Of a stretch of DNA of 64,000 nt, positions 37,930 to 48,151 are shown in pieces. This DNA is from Bacteroidota bacterium. GTDB taxonomy: Bacteria > Bacteroidota > Bacteroidia > Chitinophagales > UBA10324. How positions within the stretch are numbered: the stretch's first letter is position 1; each line of letters opens with the position of its first letter. The position numbers and the translations under genes are program-made. Below the pieces are notes generated by a model, which worked only from the letters and a program-made list of their open reading frames with translations, did no database searches and was not told the origin of the DNA. The stretch lies in contig BJGQ01000002.1 in assembly GCA_014190575.1 (NCBI GenBank), positions 1 to 64,000 on the forward strand. Reading direction: 5' to 3'.

Positions 37930-39927
37930 TTAGTTTTTTTGACTGTTCAAAACTAATCTGCTTTCAACAAAGTACATATCAATCTCGCCTTTATTCTTCG
38001 CTTGTATTTTTCCGCGATGTGTGCAAGTGAATTTATCTTTTACTAATTCAAAAGTGCTACCGCTGATGTTTACCTTGCCTGTTTCACCTGATGATTCCAT
38101 TCTTGATGCAATGTTTACTGTATCACCCCAGATATCGTAAGCGAATTTTTTTACTCCAACAATCCCAGCAACTACAGGTCCAGTGTGAATGCCGATTCTG
38201 ATTTCGAAAATTTCTTTGCCTTCACTTTTTCTTTTTGCTGAATGTTGTTGCATGAAGCTTTGAATTTCCATAGCTGCACAAACTATATCGGTTGCATTTG
38301 TTTTATTCATCACGGGCAATCCACCTGCACACATGTAACTATCACCAATTGTTTTTATTTTTTCGATGTTGTGTTTACTGATAATGTTGTCAAATGCTTT
38401 GAAGCAGGTGTGAATTTCATTTACTAATTCAGTAGGAGAGAGCTTCTCTGAAATTTGTGTGAACCCTTTGAAGTCAGTAAACATGACAGTTACATCATCA
38501 AACTGTTTTGCATCGGCACTGCCTTTTGCTTTCAGTTCATCTGCAACTTCTGATGGAAGAATATTGAGCAGTAAATCATCCGATTTTTTCTTTTCAATTT
38601 TTAATTCGGTCGTTCGCTCTTCTACTTTTATTTCTAATACTGACTTCTGATTTTCTAAAATTGCTTTTTTCTCTTGCTCTTGTTTTAATGTTATTGCAGA
38701 TAAATATTTTACCTGGATAAGTTGCTTAGTTAAATCCTTATTTAATTCTGAAAATCCCCAGGCCTGATAGATGGACATGGAAAGCGGGATACTTACAACA
38801 GCAAGTATGCAAGCGAGTAATAGTATTTTTCCTAACAAGGTACTGTCGTTCAATTCAAAATCACCATTGATAATTGCAAAAGAAATTACTGTAAGTAAAA
38901 ACAAAATGAAAAACAAAATTCCAGCACCGATAATCCAGGCACCTTTTACTTTTTGATAAATAGCAAATGCAATACTGAATAAACCATAAAAACAAACACC
39001 AATGATTAGTGATGTGATTACAACCGGAAAAATATTTTTAATCCAATAGAGCGATATAAGCATAAACACATTAAAAAGAAAAATAAGCCGAAGCCAGAAT
39101 TTTGTTTTTTTTGAAAATAAGTAATGAATAAAATAGGTGAACGAAATACATGTTAAGCATATAAATAAGAATGTAATTGTCCGGAGTTTTAGAACCATTA
39201 AAGGATTGTGCACCAATGAACCAATAAACAAAAGGAAGAATAGTGAAGAAACACTGAACATAAAAATGCTGAAAAATAAATTTGATATAATACTTCTGTA
39301 ATAGAGAAAAAAGAACAGGTGCAGGAGGCTTAGAGTAAGAAAAATAAATCCCAGCGAAACCGTTATGAAAGTAATTGCTACTGCATTTGTTTCTTTTTGT
39401 GCGATCAGGTTTTCTGCTTTGCCAATTACCAATCGAAAACCTGAATTATAATTTTCTCCAAGATTGTAGTTCGCATATCGAACTGCAAGAACATGTTCAC
39501 CGATATTTGTCAAATAAATAATTTGCGGCGTTTTAATCGGATTGAAATAAACAGAGCTGTCTATTCCATTTATTATTCCATATTTAATAATCAATTTTCC
39601 ATCCAGATAAATTTCTGATGCACCGGGCTGTTCCATTGAAATTGCAAGTGGAATATTTACTAAACTTGAATCAATTAAAAAACGATAACGAAACCATCCA
39701 AATCCTTTGAAAAATCCGAAATGACTTTCGTCAATTCCAATGATTGGGCTCTGTGTTGACCAACTACTGTCATTGTAATTTGACCTAGCCATTTCATAAT
39801 TATCATCAGGAGAAAATTTCCAGTCTTTTGTAAGTACTGCTGATAAGCTGTCAGCAGTTAAAATAATTTCCTTCGCTTGAATTTTAAATGTAATAAGTAT
39901 ACAAAATATTAAGCAAAGTTTATTCAT
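37930..39927 (-). CDS. Membrane adenylate/guanylate cyclase with 7TM (7TMR-DISM-like) sensor region
   Basis: Signal peptide, multi-TM segment, coiled coil, then VTVMFTDFKGFTQISEKLSPTELVNEIHTCFKAFDNIISKHNIEKIKTIGDSYMCAGG. Confidence 0.88.
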   Translation of the reverse strand: MNKLCLIFCILITFKIQAKEIILTADSLSAVLTKDWKFSPDDNYEMARSNYNDSSWSTQSPIIGIDESHFGFFKGFGWFRYRFLIDSSLVNIPLAISMEQPGASEIYLDGKLIIKYGIINGIDSSVYFNPIKTPQIIYLTNIGEHVLAVRYANYNLGENYNSGFRLVIGKAENLIAQKETNAVAITFITVSLGFIFLTLSLLHLFFFLYYRSIISNLFFSIFMFSVSSLFFLLFIGSLVHNPLMVLKLRTITFLFICLTCISFTYFIHYLFSKKTKFWLRLIFLFNVFMLISLYWIKNIFPVVITSLIIGVCFYGLFSIAFAIYQKVKGAWIIGAGILFFILFLLTVISFAIINGDFELNDSTLLGKILLLACILAVVSIPLSMSIYQAWGFSELNKDLTKQLIQVKYLSAITLKQEQEKKAILENQKSVLEIKVEERTTELKIEKKKSDDLLLNILPSEVADELKAKGSADAKQFDDVTVMFTDFKGFTQISEKLSPTELVNEIHTCFKAFDNIISKHNIEKIKTIGDSYMCAGGLPVMNKTNATDIVCAAMEIQSFMQQHSAKRKSEGKEIFEIRIGIHTGPVVAGIVGVKKFAYDIWGDTVNIASRMESSGETGKVNISGSTFELVKDKFTCTHRGKIQAKNKGEIDMYFVESRLVLNSQKN

Positions 39928-40308
39928 TGAAATAAAAAATTTTCTGTCACAAATATCAAAAAGAATTTGTGGTGCCAATTAAAATACAAAATATACTTTT
40001 TTTTAATCTGAATTTTTAATCTTTTTACCGAAATTGTATTTGATAATCTAATTAGCTTTTCAATTCAAACAGTTTTCAAAAATTCCTATTATTAGCAGTG
40101 TAATCCAAAAGCATCATTTGAAAGTAACCTTGATTAAATAGTCAAGAGTAATTTAGAATATTAACGCCGTAATGGTCATTAAATTAAATCTTGCCGATAG
40201 TTTAAAAGTTAACAAGTTATCAATTAAAATATTGAATTGACATATATCTTTTCTAATATTACTATCTGAAATTAAACTGTTTAAAAAACTTAACAACCTC
40301 ATTTAATC

Positions 40309-43300
40309 ATGAAGAAAATTTTTCTCTCTATTTTAATGTTGGCTTCGTTCAGTCAATTGTTCGCACAGAACAATACAACCGGAGTTATTACTGCTTCTGA
40401 ATTTCATGTTACCAGACCCCTGCGTGAAATATTCGCGGAGAATCCGGTAGATGAAAACAAAATTTACAGCGAGACAGAATCGCGTGACCGCGACAATCGT
40501 GTTGCTGCAAAGTTTCCTTTTACGGTAAACGATGGTACACAGTATGGTAACGACATTGGAACTATTCAGAAAACAATGGGTGATGTTACAAGCGATGGAA
40601 CCAAAGCAAATGTTGCAGGCCAAACTGCCTCTGGCTTCCGTCCGTTTGATCCGTCAGGAGCCGTTGGACCTAATCATTACATTCAAATGATTAACTCAAC
40701 CACATTTAAAGTTTACACCAAATCAACAATGGCGGTTGTGCTCACTGCTACATTGGGAAATTTATGGAGTCCTGCCGTAGGAAATTCAGGAGACCCTATT
40801 GTTATGTATGATAAAGCCGCTGACCGTTGGTTTCTTGCTCAATTCGGAACAAGTCAGGATAAGAAAATTTATATCGCAATCTCCACCACCAACGACCCGA
40901 CCGGATCATATTATACATACACTTATGTTTCACCATTGTTTCCTGATTATCTGAAGTTCGGAGTTTGGGCAGATGGTTATTACATGACATCGAATCAAAG
41001 CACACAAAAAGTTTTTTGTTTTGAAAGAGATGCAATGCTCGCTGGTACACCTGGGGCACGATCAATTTATGTAAACTATTCTCCACCAAAGGCAGGATTT
41101 TTTGTTCCGCTGCCAGGCGATGCTGCCGATGGCACATTACCAACAGTAGGCTCTCCTTGTCCGATTGTTTCTTATTCTGATAACGGATGGGGAACTGGTT
41201 ATTCTGATGCGGTAAACATTTACAACATGGCTGTCACTTGGGGAGCAACACCAACAGGATCAATCACTTTAGCTACAAATATTGCAACTACTGCATTTGA
41301 TGCATCTTATAATTCAAGCTGGAATGATTGTCCGCAACCAGGCACTACTCAAAAGTTAGATGGAATTGGTGGTGTATGTATGTATCGTGCACAATGGAAA
41401 TCGTGGAGCGGATATAATACTATGGTTTTAAACTGGGCAGTTGCAATCAGTTCTACTCAGCGCAGTTTTAAATGGTGCGAATTGCGGCAGAATCAATCAA
41501 CAGGTGTTTGGAGCATGTACCAGCAAGGTACTTATGTTCCGGATGCTGACACACGATGGATGGGAACAATGGCAATGGATAACAATGGCTCAATTGGAAT
41601 CAGCTACATTAAATCAAATGCAACAAGTATCTATCCGGGTATTTATTACACTGGAAGAAGAAGCTGTGATCCGCTTGGTACATTACCTGTTACAGAAACA
41701 TTGGTAATTGCAGGCACGGGTTCACAAACAGGAATTAATCGCGTTGGCGATTATTCTCAAACCACGCTCGATCCTGATGGTGTAACATTCTGGAGCACGA
41801 GCGAATACATGGGCGGACCTACGGGTTCAAGCGCATCGCGCACCCGGATTTTTTCTTATCAGATTCCGGGATGTTCTTTGGTTGCAGGTGTTTCTATTTC
41901 ACAAACAGCTGGCACTAATCCGACATGCGCTGGTTCATCAGTAACTTTTACTGCTACACCTACAAACGGTGGAACAACCCCTGCTTATCAGTGGCAGGTG
42001 AATGGTGTGAACGATGGAACCAACTCGCCAACATTTACTACTTCATCATTAACAAACGGGCAGGTAGTTACTTGCATCATGACTTCAAATCTAAGCGGTG
42101 TAACAGGAAATCCTGCTACATCAAATGCAATTACAATGACCATTAATTCTGCAGTGACTCCTGTAGTTTCAATTGCTATAACATCGGGAAGCAATCCATC
42201 ATGTGCAAGTGCTTCGAAAACATTTACCGCTACACCAACCAATGGCGGCGCAACTCCTTCTTATGACTGGCGCGTGAATGGTGTAAGCACAGGAACAACT
42301 ACTTCAACTTATACTACAAGTGCATTGGCTGACGGACAAATTGTGAATTGCATCATGACTTCAAGTCTTTCATGTGCAAGCCCTGTTACTGCAGCAAGCA
42401 ATGATATTACAATCAACATTTCTGCTTCAGTTACTCCTTCTGTTTCTATCGCAATAACTTCTGGTACTAATCCAACACCCGTAGGAGCTTCTGTGACATT
42501 CACAGCAACACCTACTAATGGCGGCACCACTCCTTCGTATCAATGGAAAATCGGAACAACAAATGTTGGAACCAACTCAGCTACCTACACAACCACTTCA
42601 TTGGTTAATGGAAATGTTGTTTCGTGTGTAATGACTTCAAATGCAACTTGCGCTAGCCCAACAACAGCAACAAGCAATTCAATTACCATGACTGTTACAG
42701 GGGCAATTACCTATTGCACTGCCGGTTCTACAAACACCACCCATCAGTACATCAGAAAAGTTACAATGGGAAGCATAGCAAATACTACAGGTGCTACAAC
42801 TTATTCAAACTATACTTCATTATCAACCAATGTAACGGTTGGTGTTGCTACTTCAATTACTCTTAGAAGTGGAAGCAGTTACAGCACTAATATTTTTGTT
42901 GTCTTCTGTGACTGGAATAACAATGGAGTATTTACTGATGCAGGAGAAACTGTTTATACCTCTCCTGTAGGTTCAGGCCCTTTCACAACAACTATTACCC
43001 CTCCTGCTTCTGCAGTTTCAGGTTCTGTAAGAATGAGAATCAGATTGACTGATTCAAATACAGGAGTTAACACCACACCTTGCGGAACATCAACTTATGG
43101 CGAAGTGGAAGATTACACTTTGGTGATTGGTGCACACGGCGCTTCAGCATTTAATCCTGAAGAAGATGGTGCGGTGAGCAGCTCAATTCCGAAAACAATT
43201 ATGTTGTCGGTATTTCCAAATCCAAACACCGGAAGTTTTACTGTGAAGGGAGAGAAGGAAGGTGAGTACTATGTGATGGATGAGGCTTCACATTTAGTGA

Positions 43301-43428
43301 TGTCATTTAAACTGACTCCAGAAAATAATTTCACTAAAGTGATTAATAATTTAAGCAACGGAATTTTTGTGATAGTAGGTCAGAATAAATATGGTGTTAC
43401 AAAACAAAAAGTAATTGTAGCTAAGTAG
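40309..43428 (+). CDS. Secreted protein with Ig/PKD-like repeats, GEVED domain and T9SS type A sorting domain
   Basis: Signal peptide; three TNPTxxGxSVTFTATPTNGGTTPxYQW repeats; STYGEVEDYTLVIG; SVFPNPNTGSFTVKG... Confidence 0.9.
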   Translation: MKKIFLSILMLASFSQLFAQNNTTGVITASEFHVTRPLREIFAENPVDENKIYSETESRDRDNRVAAKFPFTVNDGTQYGNDIGTIQKTMGDVTSDGTKANVAGQTASGFRPFDPSGAVGPNHYIQMINSTTFKVYTKSTMAVVLTATLGNLWSPAVGNSGDPIVMYDKAADRWFLAQFGTSQDKKIYIAISTTNDPTGSYYTYTYVSPLFPDYLKFGVWADGYYMTSNQSTQKVFCFERDAMLAGTPGARSIYVNYSPPKAGFFVPLPGDAADGTLPTVGSPCPIVSYSDNGWGTGYSDAVNIYNMAVTWGATPTGSITLATNIATTAFDASYNSSWNDCPQPGTTQKLDGIGGVCMYRAQWKSWSGYNTMVLNWAVAISSTQRSFKWCELRQNQSTGVWSMYQQGTYVPDADTRWMGTMAMDNNGSIGISYIKSNATSIYPGIYYTGRRSCDPLGTLPVTETLVIAGTGSQTGINRVGDYSQTTLDPDGVTFWSTSEYMGGPTGSSASRTRIFSYQIPGCSLVAGVSISQTAGTNPTCAGSSVTFTATPTNGGTTPAYQWQVNGVNDGTNSPTFTTSSLTNGQVVTCIMTSNLSGVTGNPATSNAITMTINSAVTPVVSIAITSGSNPSCASASKTFTATPTNGGATPSYDWRVNGVSTGTTTSTYTTSALADGQIVNCIMTSSLSCASPVTAASNDITINISASVTPSVSIAITSGTNPTPVGASVTFTATPTNGGTTPSYQWKIGTTNVGTNSATYTTTSLVNGNVVSCVMTSNATCASPTTATSNSITMTVTGAITYCTAGSTNTTHQYIRKVTMGSIANTTGATTYSNYTSLSTNVTVGVATSITLRSGSSYSTNIFVVFCDWNNNGVFTDAGETVYTSPVGSGPFTTTITPPASAVSGSVRMRIRLTDSNTGVNTTPCGTSTYGEVEDYTLVIGAHGASAFNPEEDGAVSSSIPKTIMLSVFPNPNTGSFTVKGEKEGEYYVMDEASHLVMSFKLTPENNFTKVINNLSNGIFVIVGQNKYGVTKQKVIVAK
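41883..42703 (+). repeat. Three tandem ~90-aa coding repeats
   Basis: SISQTAGTNPTCAGSSVTFTATPTNGGTTPAYQW / SIAITSGSNPSCASASKTFTATPTNGGATPSYDW / SIAITSGTNPTPVGASVTFTATPTNGGTTPSYQW. Confidence 0.85.
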
Positions 43429-43450
43429 ATTTTTAATTCCAAATACTTTT

Positions 43451-43483
43451 AAGAGACCATCTCAAAAGGATGGTCTCTTCTTA
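43451..43483 (+). terminator. Intrinsic terminator
   Basis: AGAGACCATC-tcaaaag-GATGGTCTCT then TTCTTATTT. Confidence 0.75.
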
Positions 43484-43873
43484 TTTATGTTTGTTAAATT
43501 AAGATCAAAGAAAATTTTTTACATGTTATTGTTTCGAATTTAATTACTAAATCAATTAAGGCAGCAACTGAAATCACTATGTATATAATTGCCATATTAA
43601 GTAACTGATTTTGGTTATTTATCAGTATAAAATAAATAAGGGTTTGAGGAGATTTATTTGAAAGGACAAAATTTTAAAAGACCTAGTAATATCCAAATAC
43701 ACTGAAATATTTCTTTAAACTGCGAGTTAAAATAAATAATAATTTTTTTTTCTATTTCCATATCGTGACTTTAAATCTAGGAAGTCAGACCAATAATTTA
43801 AATCGGTAAAAAAATACTTATGACAGCAATAATTTATTTTAGGCAAATGAGTGCAACTACAGTAGAATAGAGA

Positions 43874-44338
43874 TTATTTCTTTTTAATTATTCCATTCGC
43901 AGTTTCTAACCATACAGTTGGACCTCCTGCTAAATATCCGGTGCTTCCTAATCGGTCGTAAGAAACTTTTCCATCCTTCTTATTAGCATTTACAAACCAA
44001 ACGGTAGGATAACCTTGCACACCAAATGATTGCTGCAGTTGAAAATTTTGTGTTTGAATTTCGGGTGCTAATTGTGTTTTTCTTGGAAAATCAACCTCAA
44101 CTAATACAACATTACTTTTTGCCCAAGCTGCAAATTCCGGTTTCTTAAATACTTCATCTTGTAAACGATGGCACCAACCACACCAATCGCTACCAGTAAA
44201 AAACAGCAATAATGGTTTCTTGGTTTGATTTGAAATTTCAATGGCTTTATCAAGATTGTTTGTCCAAACTAACTCCTGAGCTTTAACTGCCATTGAACCG
44301 GCAACAAGCAAAACAAGCATTATAATTTTTTTCATCAT
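43874..44338 (-). CDS. Secreted thioredoxin-family protein
   Basis: Signal peptide; LLLFFTGSDWCGWCHRLQDEVFKKPEF. Confidence 0.88.
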   Translation of the reverse strand: MMKKIIMLVLLVAGSMAVKAQELVWTNNLDKAIEISNQTKKPLLLFFTGSDWCGWCHRLQDEVFKKPEFAAWAKSNVVLVEVDFPRKTQLAPEIQTQNFQLQQSFGVQGYPTVWFVNANKKDGKVSYDRLGSTGYLAGGPTVWLETANGIIKKK

Positions 44339-44501
44339 TAATATTTTAAGGCAAGTTTAATGCCATTCAGTGAAATCATTAAAAGTTTAAGCTAAAAAAA
44401 ATCAAAAATAGTTCATGTATGGTTTTCGAATTATTAAAAAAACTCTATACCCTTCCATATTCTGCTATTGGTTAGTAATTAATTAACATCAATTAGAATT
44501 C

Positions 44502-44999
44502 TCAAACTTTATTCTTCAATTTGTTAACCTTGTTCATTACTTCCGAATTCATTGTGCTTTTGTAGCCAAGCATTTTTTTACGCAATTGAATATCTTTTAC
44601 TGAAAGTATCTGTACGGCAAGCAAGCCGGCATTTTTAGCTCCATTCAATGCAACAGTTGCTACAGGCACACCGCCAGGCATCTGAAGAATTGACAAAATG
44701 GAATCCCATCCATCAATGGAGTTGGATGATTTAATGGGAACTCCTATAACAGGCAATGGTGAAATTGCAGCTGCCATTCCCGGTAAATGAGCAGCTCCTC
44801 CTGCACCCGCAATAATAACTTCAACTCCTCTTTTATGCGCTTCTTCTGCAAACTCGAATAATCTTTTTGGGGTTCGGTGAGCTGATACAATGGTAATTTC
44901 AAAAGGCACTTTGAATTCCTTTAAAATTTCTGCTGCCTGTTTCATAACAGGCATATCTGAATCAGATCCCATGATGATACTAACAAGAGGTTTTACCAT
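44502..44999 (-). CDS. purE: N5-carboxyaminoimidazole ribonucleotide mutase
   Basis: [68 protein letters not shown]. Confidence 0.95.
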   Translation of the reverse strand: MVKPLVSIIMGSDSDMPVMKQAAEILKEFKVPFEITIVSAHRTPKRLFEFAEEAHKRGVEVIIAGAGGAAHLPGMAAAISPLPVIGVPIKSSNSIDGWDSILSILQMPGGVPVATVALNGAKNAGLLAVQILSVKDIQLRKKMLGYKSTMNSEVMNKVNKLKNKV

Positions 45000-46151
45000 G
45001 ACTTGACTTTTAGTTTCTGTTTTACAATACTGGCGTTCTTTTTTGCTTCTTCAATTGAAGTTGCAAGTACTGTTACATGCCCCATTTTTCTAAAGGGCAT
45101 TGTTTTCTTTTTCCCGTACAAATGGATTTTCACGCCTTCAATGGCCATTACTTCAGTCAGCCCTTCATATTTCACATGGCCTTCATAGCCTGGTTCCCCA
45201 AGCAGATTGATCATAACTGCAGGCATTTTTAATTGCGTGCTTCCAAGTGGAAAATTAAATATTGCTCTTAGTAATTGCTCGTATTGAGATGTAATTACAC
45301 TTTCAATAGTATGATGACCGCTGTTATGAGGTCGCGGTGCTATTTCATTTAGCCAAACCATATTGTTTTTATCTACGAACATTTCTACAGCTAAAAGTCC
45401 GCAAAGATTAAATGAAGAAATTATTTGTGTTGCAATATTATTTGCCTGCTGAATTATTTTTTCATCCAATGACGAAGGACAAATTAACTTCTCAACAAGA
45501 TTAACTTCTTCGTTGAATTCCATTTCCACCACAGGAAAACATTTTATTTCTCCTTTTTTGCTTCGTGCAACGATTACAGATATTTCTGTTTGTATTTCAA
45601 TAAGGTCTTCTATTATTGAAGCGCCTTTAAGCAAATATTTAAAATCATTTCGTGAATGAATTACTGCGACTCCTTTTCCATCGTAGCCACCCGTTCTTAA
45701 TTTCTGAACAAACGGAAATGTTAATGTGCCGGCTTCAGAAGCTTCAATGATTTCATCTATGGTTTTAAACAAAGAAAATTTTGGAGATGGTATTTTATTG
45801 CTTTGGTAAAACTCTTTTTGTAATCCTTTGTCCTGAATAATTTCAAGCGTGTCAGGGTCAGGAAAGATTTTTTTTTCCTGAAGATTTTAATTTCTTTAAC
45901 GCTTCAATATTTACATTCTCAATTTCAAAAGTTATCATATCAACCAAACTTCCAAAACGAATTACATCATCATAATTCAGCTGATTGCCTTTGACAAAGC
46001 CTGCGCAGCATGTTGAAGCGGGGCAATGCTCATCAGCATCTAATATGTATGTTTTAACATCCCAGTTACTTGCCGCAAGAACCAGCATTTTTCCCAATTG
46101 ACCTCCGGCAATAATTCCAAGTTTAAAATCTGATGTAACTAGTTGCTCCAT
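44993..46151 (-). pseudogene. purK: 5-(carboxyamino)imidazole ribonucleotide synthase, apparent frameshift in an A9 tract
   Basis: N-terminal ORF 45858..46151 (LGIIAGGQLGKMLVLAASNWDVKTYILDADEHCPAS) and C-terminal ORF 44993..45772; reading A9 as A8 restores ...SSGKKIFPDPDTLEIIQDKGLQKEFYQSNKIPSPKFSLFKTIDEIIEASEAG... Confidence 0.85.
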
Positions 46152-46179
46152 TTTAATTTTATGGTATCACAGTTTCTTT

Positions 46180-47130
46180 CTAAATAGAATTGACAATTAA
46201 ATAATACAACGGCATACCTATGGTAATATTGAACGGGAAGGTAATTCCTAATGCCATTGGAATATATAAACCAGGGTCGGCTTTTGGTGCGGCTAAACGC
46301 ATGGCGGCAGGTACTGCAATGTAAGATGCACTTGCCGCTAGGATTGCAAAGATGAATCGGTTGCCGATATCGTGAACGAACAAACCGCTAAGAGCTGCTA
46401 CTATGCAACCATTTATCATTGGGATAATGATTGCGAATGCAGTAGCAAACCAACCATATTTTTTAAAGGCTGAAAATCTTCTGGCTGTTACCATTCCCAT
46501 TTCTAAAAGAAAGATGGCAAGAAATCCTTTAAAAATATCTGTGGTGAATGGTTTGATTCCTTCTGATTGTTTGGTGTCGGCAATTAAACCAATGATTAAA
46601 CTTCCTAAAATCATCAAAACACTTCCATTAGTGAAAGAATGTTTTATGGTTTCTGTTAATTTTCCTTTGGTGTTGTTTTCTGAATCATATTTCATCAGCA
46701 ATATAACTCCCATAATAATTGCAGGCGATTCCATCAATGCCATAACAGCAACCATGTGTCCGCCAAAAGCTATTTTTTGGGCTTCTAAAAATGAAATCGC
46801 TGCAACAAATGTTACAGCACTAACGGAACCATAAGATGCGGCAACCGCACTTGCATCGCTGATGCTCATTTTTCTTTTCAAAATAAAAAATGTGTAAAGA
46901 GGAATAATGGACGCAATGGCAAGTCCGAATAAAAGTGAATAAACTATTTCGGTGGTAAAACCGCTGTGCGATAACTCTTGTCCGCCTTTAAAACCAATGG
47001 AGAAAAGTAAGTATAACGAAATGAATTTGCTGGATGATGCAGGAATTTCAAGGTCGCTTTTTACCATTACGGCAAAAACACCTAAGACAAAAAATAGTAA
47101 TGTAGGATTTGTGAGATTTGAAATCTTCAC
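46180..47130 (-). CDS. SbtA-like sodium-dependent bicarbonate transporter family permease
   Basis: ~10-TM protein; SIGFKGGQELSHSG, AASYGSVSAVTFVAAISFLE, AASASYIAVPAAMRLAAPKADPGLYIPMALGITFPFNITIGMPLY. Confidence 0.87.
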   Translation of the reverse strand: MKISNLTNPTLLFFVLGVFAVMVKSDLEIPASSSKFISLYLLFSIGFKGGQELSHSGFTTEIVYSLLFGLAIASIIPLYTFFILKRKMSISDASAVAASYGSVSAVTFVAAISFLEAQKIAFGGHMVAVMALMESPAIIMGVILLMKYDSENNTKGKLTETIKHSFTNGSVLMILGSLIIGLIADTKQSEGIKPFTTDIFKGFLAIFLLEMGMVTARRFSAFKKYGWFATAFAIIIPMINGCIVAALSGLFVHDIGNRFIFAILAASASYIAVPAAMRLAAPKADPGLYIPMALGITFPFNITIGMPLYYLIVNSI

Positions 47131-47408
47131 GGGCTAAGATATTATGTCTTTATTCTATTTTTTCATTGGGCATATTTTCTTATGCTTGATGATGAAATTG
47201 AATTTTGAATGCCATTCGTAAAAAAAGTAATTTCAATATTTACACTATGCAATTATCAATATATATTTGATAAACAATAATTTAAGGATTTGACAATAAT
47301 CATTTTATTAATAAGTCATGCGTTTAAATATTTGTAAATTAATTTAAGGTTGAAAATTAAAAGGATAATGTTTTACTATGATTAAATTAAAAAAGTAAAA
47401 CTTTAAAT

Positions 47409-47769
47409 ATGTCGAAACTAATAAAATTCAGTCCGATGAGCAGCAAAACAGTTGTAACCAAGTTTACTGAAGTAGTATCAGAAGGAAGAAAATTCCATAT
47501 AAAATTTTCTGATGTTGATTTAAAGTTTGAGGTGGTTGAATTTGTTAAGAACAAAAAAATGGTATAAAGATAAAACTGTTGAAGAACCTCAAGTCATTTA
47601 CAGTGGCTCAAGTGAATTATTTCAGGATATAACAAGGCAAATGCTATACGATTTAAACAACGCTATGCGCGATCGGCGAGAAAATATAAATCAAGAAATA
47701 CTTGGTCGAGATTCATTTAGTGATTTATTAGATACAATTAAAAGAGAAACTCAAAAGCGAATATTATAA
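47409..47769 (+). pseudogene. Small conserved-looking protein (~124 aa) split at an A7 tract
   Basis: ORF1 47409..47567 MSKLIKFSPMSSKTVVTKFTEVVSEGRKFHIKFSDVDLKFEVVEFVKNKK; reading A7 as A6 continues WYKDKTVEEPQVIYSGSSELFQDITRQMLYDLNN...KRIL. Confidence 0.6.
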
Positions 47770-48092
47770 GGCAATTTGTATAATAGTTTTTGAAGAGTAA
47801 AGAATAGTTGAAAATAATTTGCAGGCCAAATTTTGCAGCTTTATAGCTGAGTGCCTAAATAATTTTCTGGATATTAAAACTTTTAAAAAGAATTAAAAGA
47901 TTTCTTGTTTTCTTTTTTATTTTCCTTGTTTGCGAAACTCAAAACAAAATATGTAGCTAAAAAAAATTTGAATTTTTAATTTCAATCCAAAGTCAATTGA
48001 TTCGAAGAATTTGATTTTGATTATTTAAAGTGCCACATTTTAGTATTGTTCATGGCTAACATCAGTTCGATTTTTTTCTGACAGGTTAAAAT

Positions 48093-48132
48093 AAAAAAGA
48101 GGTTATCTAATTTCAGACAACCTCTTTTTTAT
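48093..48132 (-). terminator. Intrinsic terminator downstream of secDF
   Basis: AAAAAAGAGGTT...AACCTCTTTTTT. Confidence 0.7.
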
Positions 48133-48151
48133 AAAAAAATAATTTTAAAAA

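Noticed and set aside
46403-46834. 143-aa plus-strand ORF opposite the SbtA-like gene
   Set aside because: Antisense of a confidently assigned membrane protein; no recognisable domain.
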